Notes under the pieces: model-generated | Told to the model about the DNA's origin: nothing | The model's input: only the letters and a program-made list of their open reading frames with translations | Databases searched by the model: none | Translations under genes and position numbers: made by a program | NCBI GenBank assembly: GCA_946699065.1 | Contig: CAMPDV010000017.1 | Location: forward strand, 1,364,001-1,428,000 | Direction of reading: 5' to 3' | From: Loxodes magnus | Lineage: Eukaryota; Ciliophora; Karyorelictea; Loxodida; Loxodidae | Length of the DNA stretch: 64,000 nt | Part shown: positions 23,812 to 37,200 of the stretch, one piece after another | Numbering within the stretch: the first letter of the stretch is position 1 | Layout: each line of letters begins with the position of its first letter

Positions 23812-26800
23812 ATGGAAAAAAAAGAGAGCATATTCAAAAATAACTTTTAAGAAATAAACAAAATTACAGAGAAGTTTAGTACTTTACTAGACTTATATAA
23901 CTAGAAGTTAAAGGAGAATAATATCATAGAAGCTGTGAACTACTTTGAGTAAAATCTTACGCTTTATATTCAGTACTATGACTATACTCAACCTACTATC
24001 ATCTTTGCTAATGAAACTATGCAGATTCTTTCTAATAAATGTATTCAACTTTTTGAAAGAGGTAATAAATATGATGCTATCAAGTGCTTGGAAAAACTAA
24101 GCTAGCTAAGCACAAATTTTAGCTGCTAGTGGTAGATTCTTAATGACCTGTCATGTTGCTATAGGAATGTCAAGGAAAATAAGAAAGCTTTTTGGTGCTT
24201 GGAATAAGTTCTAAGGAAGACTGGACTTTAGTAAAATGAGTTGGCAGCCACGCATTTAAACATATGTGCCATACTTTCTTAGACAAAAAAGCATAAAAAA
24301 GCAAGAGAGCATGCTTTATATGCAATGTAGCTTCTAAAGGAGACTTTAATTAATAAAGGCAAAGATGAGAAAGTTCTCTCTATTCTGTCAATAGCTTACT
24401 ATAACCTAGGAGTAGAGGAAGAGTATTTGAGTCAAATATAAGATGCAGTGTACTGATATAAGCAATCTTACGATCTTGTAAGAAAGTATATCCCTTAATC
24501 TCCTCTAATTCCTGACTTGTAGCAGATATTAACTAAATATAAACGATATCAGGATCAGTCTGAAGATATGTCTCATTAAAGGTGAGTAAGCTCAAGCAAC
24601 TTTTATCTCTAGTTATAGAATTACTAGAATCCTCTTACCACTAGAACATAAGGTCCAAATACTCCTAGAGTTGAATATGATAATATACCTTTAACTACGC
24701 GTACTTCTAGGCCTTCGAGTGCAAAAAAAATGAGAAGGAACGAAAGTGCAGAAACTAACACAAAGATGTAAAGTGAAATGAGCTATCAAATAAACTAAAT
24801 GAATAAGGAAAATAGTAGGATATTAAAATAGCAGGAGGATTAGAATCTATCAAACTAGTAGATTCAAAGCAAATATAAAACGAACTTTAGATCGAATTCT
24901 AAAATTGAAATGCTGAAAAATCTTTCTAAAAAGATTACTAAACAGTCGGATAAAATTTCTACTTTGTCAAGAGATCAAACTAATGAAAACTAGTCAAATA
25001 AATCTATTTTAAAACACTTTTTTGATAAGTAAAAGGAGCAAACGCTTACGAATACAATTAACAGCAAAACAAAACTAAATGAACTGAAAGATTAAAAGAC
25101 GTTAAAACTACAAAAATTATCTAACTCATAAGAAAAATCAGAGTAAGATATACCTTCTGAGTACTCCTTAGAAAAGAAGATTTCTCAAAAGAAACAGCAA
25201 GTTTAGAAGTAATTGATACTATAAAAAGTCTAACAGGATGAAAAAGATGAAAGTGAAGTAAGTTAGATAGACTTAGAAAAAATTTAAGATATGGGATTAC
25301 TTAATTGGGAAGCTGATGATAGTTAAGATATCGAATAAAAATTTGAATAAGAAGTTGAAATTGAAAAAAAACTCAGAATGGAACGCGGCTCCAAGAAAGT
25401 AAGAGGAAATAAACGAGTCGTAGGTTTCGATAAAGTAAGAGTAAAAATAGCTGAAAAATCTATATAATTTGGACAGGAATTAATGGTAAAGCAAGAGGTA
25501 AAAATACCCTAAGAACAGTTACTAGATAACTTAAATGAATTTATGCGCCAGAGTCAAGATCTTGTAAAGCAAGAAGAAGAGTGGGAAAGTATAAAGAGAT
25601 TAAAAAACCTATAAGAATAACAAAGAAAAGAAGAAGAATAGAAACTAAAAAGAGAGGAAGAAGAAAGAGAGTTGCAAAGAAAATCCTCAATTAAAATCTA
25701 AAAAACCTTCAGAGGTTGAAAACTTAGAAAGGAGTTTCAGAAATATGTTTCGCCTGAAACAGTAAAGCAACTTAAAAAATTTAGAAATTTCAGCACAGAT
25801 ATAAAGATCAGCTGAATTAAAGGAAAATGGATAGTTTATATGAAAGGACCAAACTTCGAAAGATAATGGGAAATTTAATACTTTACATGTCAACCTGCTG
25901 AAATAATAAAGTTAATCTATATTAAGCAAAACGGAGATATTGGAATAGACCTAGATAACTTTATTTTTGAAGACTTGTATTCAAATAACGAAGTAAACCA
26001 GTTATTACCTGAATTTGCTGTAAACATTGGTAAATCTTTAAGAGATTTCATTATGGATAAATCTTTCAGTTCGTTGGAATCAAGTTTGCAGTTTGAACAA
26101 GTAAGCGAGAAATAAGAAGAAATGCGTCCAATCCAGCTAATAAAGGCAAAATCTAAGACACTACTTTCAGCTGTAAGCTCTATAATGTGCCAAAACCATA
26201 CAGTAGTTATATGGTAAAGCAAGGATAAAAATTTAATAATAGAAGTGATAAATCTCCATAAAGCAGAAAGAAAGTACTCTCTTCTAGAAAAGCCAGCTAA
26301 TTTATAGAATTTGATAGACAGGATCAAAGTAAATAAAAATGGAGAACTCTAAATTAGAAAAGACCCAAGAAATAGAAAATAAACTTTCTTAATGGAAGAT
26401 GAAATCTTAATATACTAAACTGAAGGGTAAATAGGAAGTGTCATTTTTATCGTTAGAGTTTACAAAGTTCTAGATTAGAACTAAAACGAAGATCGCTTTA
26501 AAAGACATTTTATAAATATTGGTAATGTGAAGATTAGGTTTACTGCATATAGCTAGACTAAATAATTACCTCCCCTTTAACTTATCATCAGTTTGGGAAA
26601 TATTTTCACTCTATTCAAGTTTTACTCTGAAAGGGATTTCATAAATAACTTACCTAATATTTGCTAGGGGTTAACCATTCAAAAGGGAAAACTATTACTT
26701 GGAAAGTTGAAGAATAAGACTTAGCTTTTCAATTTTGAAGCGAAAGATTAAGTTCTTTAAACTGAGTACCAAATTTAGATATCCAAGCTTGGTAGAGAAA

Positions 26801-28701
26801 TTTTTATAGAAGCAAAAGAATCAGAACAAAAGGATAAGAATGAAGAAGTTTCGAAGCTTGTTCTGACTCTAAAAGAATTATCTAGCATCATTGGAATAAA
26901 AGAAAATCAAGTAAAAAGCAACGTCAAGTTTATTTCAAACTACATCAGCATTAATAAAGGAAAACTTGATGTAAGAAGGTAAAATAGAATGGGAGAAAAC
27001 TAGTTCATTTAGAATTTATCCCAATCATATATCGAAAACAATGAAAACTAAAGCTACAACTTCACAAATGTCTATGTCTTTCCTAAAGATATCCTGTAAA
27101 AATCAGCTACTTTGATATAAAAAGTGTGAAGAGGATTTCTAGCGAAACAAAGAGCAGAGTTCTTAGTATTGAAAAATAAAAGAGGTTACAAAAACCTAGT
27201 ATACAGAACTTCAAGATGCATCGATGGCTTTTATTACTACATCAGCTTTTTTTAAGTAAAATATCCTAATTAGAAATATAAATATTTGGCAATCGAAGCT
27301 TACGAAAAAAATTTTAACTTTATGCAGCCAGTCCGTCGTTTGGTGAAAGACCCAAAAGCAATTTTTCCAGAGTACAGTAAAAAAAATTAAATGAGTTCTA
27401 ATCAAAAAATGTGCTAGACTATTAAATTTAATGGAAACAAAATCAGAATAGGCATTGAAACTAAATTCTAAGTACAGAAAACTTTGACGTATAAAAACAA
27501 TCAGAAATACAATAAAAATAATATAGAAAAAGCAGTTAATATCATAAATAAGTATTGAAAGAAGTACAAACTAAAGATGCTGTATAAAGATAAGAAGAAC
27601 TATACAACTTAATAAATTATTGTAAAGAAAGGAATCAAACATTAGAACTTTTACTATGTTATTAGTGTTTATATCCAACAGGAATGCTTAGTTGTAGATG
27701 TACATGAGATTGGAAAGTTGAAACATCATCTAGTCCATCAAATAAGTTTAGAGCATTGAAGTTACCTATTTCCCAAGATTTAGATGAACTTTATATATAT
27801 GAAGATTGATTAGATTATATAGTAGATGAGAATCTGGCCTGAAGGAATTACATTCATTATGGACGAGAGAAATATGGAGTATAAAAAGGAATAAGTTGAA
27901 CTAAGTTTTCCAGATAAAGTATTTGCTTGTAGTTCTGTTCCAGCTGGAATAATAATTTCAACAACTAAGAAAGTGTTCAATAAGCATGCTAATATAAATG
28001 TTTATCTGTTCAAAAAGAATCCTATTTTACATAAAACTGACTACTTAGAGTTTCATATTTAGTTCAAAGAAATGCCTCCTTAAAAGCTAACTTATACCCT
28101 AGAACAAACTTTAAAGCTAACTAACATTCCTATAGAACTTGCTTTAGAAACTTCTAATTTCATTTTATAAGAAATCATCTAAATTAATGAAGATGGTTCA
28201 GTAGTATAGAGATAAGTTAATCTAATGCACCCTTAAGATGTAAGAAAAATGCTAGATGCAAGATTGGGTAAATAAAGGAAGTTAAAAAGATACTAGCTAA
28301 TCAAAGAAAAAGAGGAGTAGGTAAACGAAGTATTATTAGGCAGAGGTTGCAAATGTCTTGATGATAACATGTATGCTATTTTGTTTTACTATCAACAAAC
28401 AGTTCCTCGAATAGAAGCTTGGTCTTTGAGCAGTGAAGAAGTACTACGCTTGGATCTTCCTCTATAATATCAGGATTATCTAGAAAAAATAAGACTTAGC
28501 AAGTCATAGAATCCGACAGAACAAATGCTTAAAAGCGAATAGGAAAAAATAGACGAAATTTTGGATGCTCTGTATATAGATAAATCAAGAGGAAGGATTC
28601 TTTGCATAGACTCTAATAAAATTTCTTAAATTGCTTTTCTTTTAAAATTCGTATTTAGAAATTAACTAACTCAGCTAGCTATCCTATCTACTAGCTTATG
28701 A
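23812..28701 (+). CDS. Large TPR and IQ-motif protein, 1629 residues
   Basis: A single intronless frame from ATG 23812 to tandem stops TGA TGA (28699-28704) encodes 1629 residues with only about eight in-frame TGA codons. Residues about 80-250 form TPR-like helical hairpins (AIKCLEKLSQLS.., AVYWYKQSYDLV). Residues 250-620 are low-complexity and coiled-coil. IQ calmodulin-binding motifs occur at about 626-642 (IQKTFRGWKLRKEF), 1100-1114 (IQKVWRGFLAKQR) and a third, weaker one at 1240-1256 (INKYWKKYKLK). In each IQ motif and in the TPR the Trp is written TGA (24454, 25717, 27127, 27556). The C-terminal third contains mixed alpha/beta sequence with an ISVYIQ/ITFIM repeat-like pattern. Such architectures occur in ciliary and cytoskeletal calmodulin-binding proteins; this role is inference. 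Confidence 0.88.
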
Positions 28702-29141
28702 TGAGCTACTGCTATAATTTTAAGATGTACTTCATATCTTTCTTATTATTGGTCTTTAAATATCTTATCATATTGAATACTAGAGATACTATAAATAGGC
28801 TTCAAAAATGGATTATTAGCTTCAGGTATATAAAATAATTGGGAAGCTTAATCAGTATGATCATAAAATTGGAATATTTAGGAACAAAAAATATTGAAAA
28901 GCTTTTTGATTTATATCTTATAACTACTAACTACAGCATAATAAAGTATGTTTTATACCATTCAAGTCTCACTTATATTCTTCTTTAGTATCTAAGAACT
29001 AACTATGAAAACCTCACCAAGTAAAATATTTGATTTTTAACTTATATGGTAAATATTATAACAAAAGAGTCTCTAAATTTGACTACTTTCGAAGCAAGGA
29101 ACAAAAGTAGTAAATTGATGGTTAATATTGTAGCTTATAAA
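28702..29141. other. Intergenic spacer before the RING gene
   Basis: About 440 bp of AT-rich DNA with no convincing gene. Confidence 0.5.
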
Positions 29142-29704
29142 ATGGGATTTCCAATTAATTAGTTTATAGACTAAGTTTTTCCTTGCTTTGTCTGCTAAAT
29201 TTGTGAAGAAGTTCTAGAGAAGCCAGTTCTTTGCTCTTTATGCGAAGCAATGTTCTGCAACGAATGTGTAAATATAAAAAATTTAATATCTTGTCCCTCA
29301 TGTAGTGAAGCTGATTTTGGGTTAAAAATACCATTCAAGTCTTTCACAGAAACAATAGAGAACTTAAAAGTGTCTTGTAAGAATAGGAACTGCTAAGTTC
29401 AAACTTAACTCAAAAATATTAGAAGACATTAAGAGTTTGAATGCTAATAAAGTAAAAGCGATTAAGGAGTAGAAAACATAGAGGAAACATAAGAAGAAAT
29501 ATTCCAGAAGGATGGAGTTATATATCTCAGAAATAAGAGTCAAGTGTAACTAATGCTCATTAACAAACTATAAAATGATATATGGTACAAGGAAAATCAA
29601 ATTAAGAAAATGCAAATTTGAATGCACAACTAGAGATAAAGAATGAATACCTTTTTAATCAACTTGAACTCAATATTCAAAAGTTTTACAGCTAATCCTA
29701 GTGA
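29142..29704 (+). CDS. RING finger protein, RNF41/TRAF-like
   Basis: ATG 29142 begins MGFPINQFIDQV, the typical N terminus of NRDP1/RNF41-like ligases. The RING finger follows: CQIC, then VLCSLC, FCNEC and CPSC, giving eight cysteine ligands (Cys in place of the usual His). Next come a likely second zinc-binding segment (CKNRNCQVQTQLKNIRRHQEFEC, TRAF-type spacing) and a coiled coil. Near 29620 the reading frame must shift to keep the coil (NLNAQLEIKNEYLFNQ) and end at TGA 29702-29704; a mini-intron or indel there is unresolved. Family knowledge: these are E3 ubiquitin ligases. The 3' end lies about 120 bp from the converging FkbM gene. Confidence 0.78.
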
Positions 29705-29827
29705 CACTATAAAAAATTTGAAGCATTTTATATATTAAGTTAATGCTTAGTTTGGTTAGTAGGAAGAAAGCAACCAAATGAAAAATGAATAAAACGATAT
29801 TATTATTTAATTTAGTTTATTTTTAGG

Positions 29828-31075
29828 TCAATATCTTTCAACTTCTCTGTATAAATCATAGTATTTTAAAGCTTTCTCGCTTACTAGAATATAGTTTCCA
29901 AAATTGTTCCATAAGTAATCTATATCTTCGACTTTAGTCAATTTAAACAATACGTTTTTTCCTGTTCACCATTTATAAAGATTGCTTATATATTTTTCCT
30001 CAGTTAAATGGCTTGGTGTATAAAGATTAAGATCGTTTTTTTCCATTAAAGAGTTTAAAATTTAAGAGCAATCTTCTATGTATTAGAAAGTAGCCCAAGT
30101 ACTTCCTCAGTATTCAAATTAAATGATAATCTTTTCTTTATTTTATGATATTATTTCTTAACTCCCTTATAATGCTAAACAATCCTAGCCTTCAATATCT
30201 ATTTTTAAAAGATCAACTTTGATCTAAGAATTCCTATGTAGGTTATCTAAAGTCTGTGTACTTACTCGATAAGTTGATATAACTTATGCTCACTTTTATC
30301 TATCTCTCGTGGTACTATTGTATTATATAAGAAAAGAAGTACCAGTTTCAACTGTTTTAGCATAGTTTTTGGTAGAAGTGTCATTTGAAATTGCTTATTT
30401 CACCAACTTCACATTATCCTTCAAGCCTTTAATATGTTTAGCATTTTTTCTTATATTCTCATGATAAAATTATATTTAAAGATCTCCTATTTCATATGCT
30501 GTTATTTATCACTCCTTCTAATACTATTCCAAAAACATACCCATTACAATCGTATGCACTCCTATATTACTCCCACATTCTATCACATTTTTAGCTTTTT
30601 TCATTACTCTTGAATACAAGCTAAAAGTAATTGCATTATCCTTTTTCTATATTCAAATTCTTTCATCAGTTCATATTGATTCTATCTCTAATTAAGTACA
30701 AATGAATTCTAGACTTTTATCGAATACTTTTATACAAAATTTACCCAACGTTTAGCTCGTTAAATTCTTATTCACTAAACTACCTTCAATCTTTAGGTCG
30801 TTTCTCTCATCCTCTTTAATCCCCAATTTTTCCTTCCAATCACTCTAATCTTTCTTAAAATTATTCTAATTAACAACTTTTTAACTCTTATTACTAGTCT
30901 AATATTTCCCGATCCCCTTTTATAGTCTATGAGTCTCAGGTATAGGTTAAGTATAAATTAAATGATTCCTTAATTGTTCTTCTAAGTAGACTATATAAAT
31001 AATAAATAGCGCTAGAAAAAAAATAGTGATGATTCTGTAGATTCCCCTAATTAAAATAGAAACTTTTCCTTTCAT
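29828..31075 (-). CDS. FkbM-family methyltransferase, type II membrane protein
   Basis: A single minus-strand frame from ATG 31075 to TGA 29828-29830 encodes 415 residues without introns. Residues 13-30 form a signal anchor (IITIFFLALFIIYIVYL) after a short basic N terminus. The SAM-binding motif VIECGSNIGVHT is at about 163-174. It is followed by an acidic strand end (YEIG), a TLDNL segment, VDLLKIDIEG and IIIQFEYWGS, the order and motifs of the FkbM methyltransferase domain. FkbM-type enzymes O-methylate small molecules or glycans; a Golgi- or ER-lumenal orientation is inferred from the anchor. Several Trp are TGA-encoded (EYWGSTW). No downstream TGA competes for the stop. Confidence 0.85.
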
Positions 31076-31507
31076 CTATTTTTATTTCATTAGATACTTT
31101 TATTCTTGCTTTTAGTAATTAGAAATTATAAATTCAATTCTATTAGTTTATAAGGCTTTTAATTATCATAGCTACTTTTTTTATGCGTAGTAGATGTGTA
31201 GGGTTTTTTATCTTCCTTTCTTAAGATTAGTTGACTAAAATAGTTTTTTCTTTTAGGTTAGAAATATGGTGGGTTTTATCATGCAAGACAAGATTGATAG
31301 TTTAATATAAGAATTAGTTCTTATAGCTTAAAATTTTAGCTTTTGTTCTCAATTTATTTGATTTCTAGGCCCTTTGGAGACTTTTAAATTTTTATCGTTA
31401 ATGAAAACACTTAAATTAAGATATTCACACATATGCATAACTTGCATTAATATAGCCTCGAATATTTATATCTATTATATCTATATTATTATATATTAGT
31501 ATTATCA
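31076..31507. other. Intergenic spacer
   Basis: About 430 bp between two minus-strand genes, AT-rich, with no gene called. The FkbM promoter is presumably here. Confidence 0.5.
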
Positions 31508-32495
31508 TCAAGTTAAAGTTTTATTATCTTTAACTAATTCTTATAGATAGTTGTTCTATAACTTTATCCTCTTTATTCAGAGGTAAAATTCCTGCAACTC
31601 CGATAATCTCTCTAGCCTATAATATTTATTTTTTTATACAAACTTTATATCCTCTTTTTTGACTCTACTTGCTTATAAAGCCTTAAGATAATATTAAGTT
31701 TCAAATATTATATTTTGTTACTATCTTAATATTTATTCAAAACTATTCTCTAACATATTATTTTCTTTTCACATTATATCCTAAGTATCTTTTGCATTTT
31801 TAATCTCTTAAATCAATAAAGAATTTACTCTTATATTTACTCTCTGTCACTTATCACTTTCTTATTTTTTGATTTCTATTTTCTTGTTTTCTTTGCTTAT
31901 ATTAAAGTAATTTAAAACCTTAATCTTCTCTTATTTGTCTCATTCTACCTTTAATTTAATCCTTTGACAAATATAACTAATATTGCTTTGAAACATCCAT
32001 CTATCCAATTTTTGATTCTCAAAGTTAAATTTTTTTATTTTTTTCCTTATATTTTGAAGGAAATTTTCTTTTCTTTTCTCACATAATGTAGATTTAACTT
32101 TAATATAAGCATTGCTTATGTAAAACTTGGTAACTTACTATTATCTATAAACTTATTATTGCTAATGAAATAAGTTACTACATCTTATGAAAATGAAGCT
32201 ACTAGTATTCAAAATCTCTGAGAACTTCTGATTTTGCTTTAATTCTTGCTTATGTTTAAGATAATTAGATATTAGATTTAGTATGTAAGCCCAGTTTCTA
32301 TTTTTTATCATTTTATTAAATTTAGAGTGCTGATGTTTAATAAGATCTTTGATATGTTATATTTACACTTAATTATAAATGCTTATTTAAATACCAAGAA
32401 TGTTCTCTTATTTTAAATTCCCTTTCTCACTTTGATAGATTTAGATTTAGTAGGTACATCAATTTTTTGTTTAAGGTATATAATATGACATTCAT
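31508..32495 (-). CDS. Lys/Gln-rich coiled-coil protein, one mini-intron
   Basis: The frame from ATG 32495 to TGA 31508-31510 gives 322 residues once a 19-nt intron (GTAGAATGAG..ATAAG, about 31930-31948) is removed. The intron joins LYLSKDQIK to EKIKVLNYFNISKEN. The 3' half is clearly coding, with strong bias to G at first codon positions and a heptad-like pattern (NNMLENSFEQILRQQQ). The first exon is less certain and TGA density is near chance, so the start may lie downstream. No family is recognised. The ORF ends 430 bp upstream of the FkbM gene and begins only 90 bp after the end of the H2B-like gene. Confidence 0.5.
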
Positions 32496-32584
32496 TTGAA
32501 TTACTTTAATTGGAAATTTAAATTTGAAATTAAAGATAAAAAGAGATATTAATGCGTAAGTAAACAAAATGTGAGCATAAACCT

Positions 32585-33157
32585 TCATTTTTCAGTATCT
32601 TCGCTCTTGATTTTAATGTTCTTCTGCTTTTCATTTTTGTTTTGACGATCTTCCTTCTCTTGGATTTTCTTCTTTTTCTCCTTTTTGATTTTTTCAGGTA
32701 TTAACTCTTCTTAACTTTTGTCCTCTTGATTATCTCTTTTTCTTTACTTTTTTGCCTTTTATTTTTTGATATTTCTCCAAAGTTCAAGCCAGTCCACTTT
32801 AAAGGGTTAATTAGCTCCTTTGAATTTAGCATTTGAAAACATTTCAAGTAAAACTTCGTCACTTTGAATTGATTTTGCAATATGACTTGACTTAAGATAA
32901 AAACGGTTGCTTTTGGCTTTCACAGCTCCTACATTATAAGCTCCACTTAAAACCCTTAAGCTGATATCTTCTAAAACAGCGTTAAAACCTGCCATAGCTC
33001 TTCTGCTAATTCTGTCAAATCCTGCTACTTTATTTTTGAAATATTTTTGCATTGTCATTATAGGAATAAAAGGCCTATAATCTTCTTGACCTCTTTTTGT
33101 TTCAACTTTTTCCTTAACTTCTTTTTACTTCTCAGATGTTTTTCTCGTATTCTTCAT
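32585..33157 (-). CDS. Histone H2B-like variant with long charged C-terminal tail
   Basis: ATG 33157 to TGA 32585-32587 encodes 190 residues in one frame with no internal TGA. A basic N-terminal tail (MKNTRKTSEKQKEVKEK) leads to a histone fold. RISRRAMAGFNAVLEDISLRVL matches H2B '[22 protein letters not shown]', and SNRFYLKSSHIAKSIQ matches 'KRSTITSREIQTAVRL'. Instead of ending after the alpha-C helix, the protein continues with DWLELWRNIKKQ and about 60 residues of almost pure Lys/Glu/Gln. The family assignment is by motif; divergence from canonical H2B is large. It may be a replacement variant or a linker-like fusion used in one of the two nuclei, which is speculative. Confidence 0.72.
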
Positions 33158-34232
33158 ATAATAAACTCATTAATACCGCCTTTTAAATCCTTCAATAATA
33201 CGGATCTTTTTTTATAGAATCGTCAAATCTTTTAAGATCTCTTGATTTGATTAAATTTTACTATCTAAAGTTTAAATTAGCTAAGATTTGCTTTATAGTG
33301 ACATTTAAGATATCATATCCATTTAAAATGACAATCATTATACATTTCAAATTTAACTACTTATTTTAAATTTTAACCATAGAGATCTTCCTTTTTAACT
33401 ATATTAATAATATATATTAACTGTTATTCGAACCTTATTTGTATAAAGAGTTAATTTCTATCATTCTTAGTTAAATGCTGTTTATCTTACTTCTTACCTT
33501 ATTGAATTATGATATTAAGGCTTTATTTTAAAGTAAATGCTATTATTGGAAATTTAGTTTTCTCTGTCTGTTTGATATTATTACATTTCTAAATTATGCT
33601 AACTTTATAATATATTTAGAGTGTTAACGTTATACTTTAAAGCTAATAAGGATATATTCTAAACTAGCTTATTTAGAGAGTTAGAATGATAGACTAGATA
33701 CTTTAATTAACTGTCTTTAGAGTTAGCAGATCTTTCTTTTAATACTGATATCAATTCTAGTATTGAGAAGCTTTCTAATCAAATGTCTTTACCTCAAATC
33801 TATTTCCTTTTCTAGCAATACACTTAACTGACTATACTTTGAACTTATTATTCAAATTCCTATGTTAGTGCTTAAGTTTTTACTACACAGTTTCCAGTTA
33901 ATTTCTATAGACTTATGGAAACTTTTGAAGCAATTAATCTCTTAAAGCAGAGAAAGGATATAATACGACTTATTTGCTAGTATATAATATAAAGAATGTT
34001 AAGAGCAGTTATCCCATTTTAATTATATAACATATATGAGATCTTAGACCTCTCCTATCCATTATTTTGACTTATCTCATACTTAGAAATTTTATTTTCT
34101 AATATCTTTCCTTAGTTTACTTCTGATGGTATGATAGTACTATGTTATTCAATAGAATATCCTTCTAGTTAATTTTATTATCTGAGATTGATTCCTTTCT
34201 AATACTACTTAAAGCATGAGTTTCTCATGTGA
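33158..34232. other. Intergenic region with a weak plus-strand frame
   Basis: A plus-strand frame from ATG 33537 to TGA 34230-34232 (231 codons) gives a readable product (YEILDLSYPLFWLISYLEI..). However, it has a chance-level number of TGA codons and no first-position G bias, and it overlaps the end of the TTLL gene on the other strand by 84 bases. It is reported as a weak candidate only. Confidence 0.25.
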
Positions 34233-37200
34233 TTATTATAGTAAATATAGTAGAAATTAAGTTTATTTAAATTAAATAGGAATAGTTTCAATCTCTTTTC
34301 TTAATGGGCTTAATTTATGATGCATACTTGCTTCCTAAAATTATTGGAACTCTTTTAAATTTTTGATTTCTACTTTTGGATCCTGGAAGAAATTTTCCTC
34401 TTCAGATTCTGAAATTCAGTTCTTTTCTTTTAATGCCTTGCATTACTCTAATGTATCTTAAGCTTCCTCATCACTTTTATCCTTAAATTAAATATCCTCA
34501 AACTCATTTTCACTCTAAGAGTTGGAAATGTCTGTAAATTTCAGATCGTTTAAATAAGTGGAATCCACTGATTCGTTGAATATAATCTCAAACTTATTTT
34601 GAGGCATTTTATCACTGGGTGGCTTTATAAATTTACCTTTCTGCTATGGAAAGATAGGATCTATACTAATTCTATGCTAAATACTTACCTCAAAGTATTC
34701 TCTATAAGTTATGGTATTATTCTAGCTAAATAAGGCGCTGAAAGTTCTAAGCAAGGATTAGTATTAACTTCAATAAGTCAAACCTTGAAGTTAGAATCAA
34801 TAATAAAGTCATATCCAAATAGCTCAAAGCAATATTATCTTCTATGTGGATCTATTCTCTTATAGACAGCCTTGACTGAGTCTTTCATGATATCTTAGAT
34901 TTAGGGAATAATTTCCTTACTAAATTGATATTTATTATTCTAGTACTTAAAGTCCAGATACTTCTAGAAATCTTCATAAGATAGCTGAATTATAAGGTTA
35001 CCTTATTTCCAGATTCATATCTTCCATAATCTTTCTCGTATTTCTGAACAGCGTCATTTGTTAAATGTTATCCTTTGTCTGCTAAGTTATTTAAGTTTCA
35101 TTCCTTACAGCTTGTTCTTATATACCCATCTTAATAGTAAAACCCCATAAGATTTCCATTGTAATTGGTTAGTAATAAATAGCATCTGATATCGAACTTT
35201 CTTTTGTTAATTAAAAAAGGATTAGTGATGTATTCCTAGATAATATAGGTATGTGATTATTTATACATACGTGAAAACTAGTCTTACACTATTAATCTTT
35301 GTATCTCACAAATATCTTACATAACTAAAATCCCTGTTCCTCTATTAGTTCATTCTCCTGGCTTTATGATCCAGATATTCTTTTTCCGTGATGTATTTTA
35401 CTAGTTATCCATCTATTTTAAGCTCTCTTCTCTTCTTCTGTATTCTTGAACAAAATTCTAATACTCTTAATCTTATAATCCCTCTTTTATATGGAAGGTT
35501 AAAGGAACTACATTGAATACATCTTGCTTTATTAAAGTATAGTAGTACTTTAAATTTTTAAAAAGCATTTTTTTGTTGGATAAATGAAAGTTATTTTCCA
35601 GATGGTTATAAGCGGAGCAATGTTATGGCTTCATCACTTTACACTGCTATTTCTTTTTATAAAAGTTGTACTTTGAAATTAACTAAATTCCTAAATTTTT
35701 GAACTCTCTGTATATTTCTTCTCATGTAAATGACTTGAGCTAACCTTGTAGCTTTTGCTTCTTATAACTCATGCTTTTTTCTTTATTTATCTAAATCTCT
35801 ACTAGCTTTGGAAGACCTTTGACTATCTTGCTATTTATAACGCTAGTTCATACGAACTAGATCTACTCTTATCTTAATGAAATCTATTCCTAATTCTTTA
35901 GAAATGCTAACTCGCTTTTATCTACTTAAGCTCATCAATTCTTTTTCTTCATCGTCGTTCTTACTAACGTAGAATTGTTTCCAGTTCCTATTATAAACTT
36001 ATAGCAAATAGAACAGTTTTCAGTTGGAGGAGGTTTGAAATATATTTAATTACAGTAATTGAGATGAAAGCTTAGTTCTTTAGTTAGCATTGTATAAAAG
36101 AAGTATAAAGCTTCTTTTTCATGCTTTATGAATTCAGACAGTAATTCTTTTTATAGTAGCCACGATTTTAACTGAACGTTTTGTACCTTTTTACTGAAAT
36201 TTGTTTTGCAAACTTATTTTTTTTCTCCTTAAACTAAAATTTTGGATTCTGAAATAGTTTCCTTTTGCTGCATTTCTATATCTTGATTTGTCATTTATTC
36301 ATATGCTTTTGCATTTTAAAATTCTTTCTTCTGAGTTATTTAGTTTTTAATCAAAGTGCTTTGTTTCTGTATAAACTCTTTGTAGTTATTAGTAATCTTC
36401 TTGCTCTGATTTTTGGAAGAGTCTTTTTACTTGATAGTGCACTTCTAGCAGTGTAGATTTTTATTAGTTCCTAAAGTTAATTCGTTTATTATTTGCTACT
36501 TACTTAAAGGAGAATTTGTGCAATACTAAGAGAAACTATCTAACTCATTCATATCCGTCTGCAAATTTAGGAATTCTTAATTCAGTTTAAATCTCTTAAA
36601 GGCCTTTAATTACCTTTATTATTGCTATTAGCGTGGAGGGCTTTTATTTTATGTACCTAGAACTTTTTCCATATTCTTCTTTTGAAAAACATTTTAAGTT
36701 CTACTTCCTATACAACTAATTGGCCTTTATTTTTTTATAGGCTATAATTCTCATATCTCAAACTTTTTCCCTTAAAGACTCAGATCTTGTAGTTAGAACA
36801 TTTCATTATACTTTCTGTTAATTTTGCTTTTCTTATGCTATTTAGTATTGTCACTTTTATTTAAGTTCATTTTTAAATTTTCATAATGATGTGCTTAATT
36901 ATCTACACTAAGACTATTATTTTCTTATATAACTTACATTGAAGTTAGTAGATGATTTACCTGCTACTAAGTTGACTAGACTAGTCTGTTAGACAGTTTA
37001 ATTTTCTTTTATCTGAATGCTAGAAATTGCTTTTACTTTTCCTAGTTTTGAATTTAAATTTCTTTCTTTTACTTAGCATTTGAATCTATATCACTCTTTT
37101 CATTTTTTTACTTATCAAAGAAAGAAGTTGATAATAAAATTGGCTAAATGTTCTCTTTTGTAACATCTTCTAGACAAACGTTAATGGTACTTAAGTTAGT

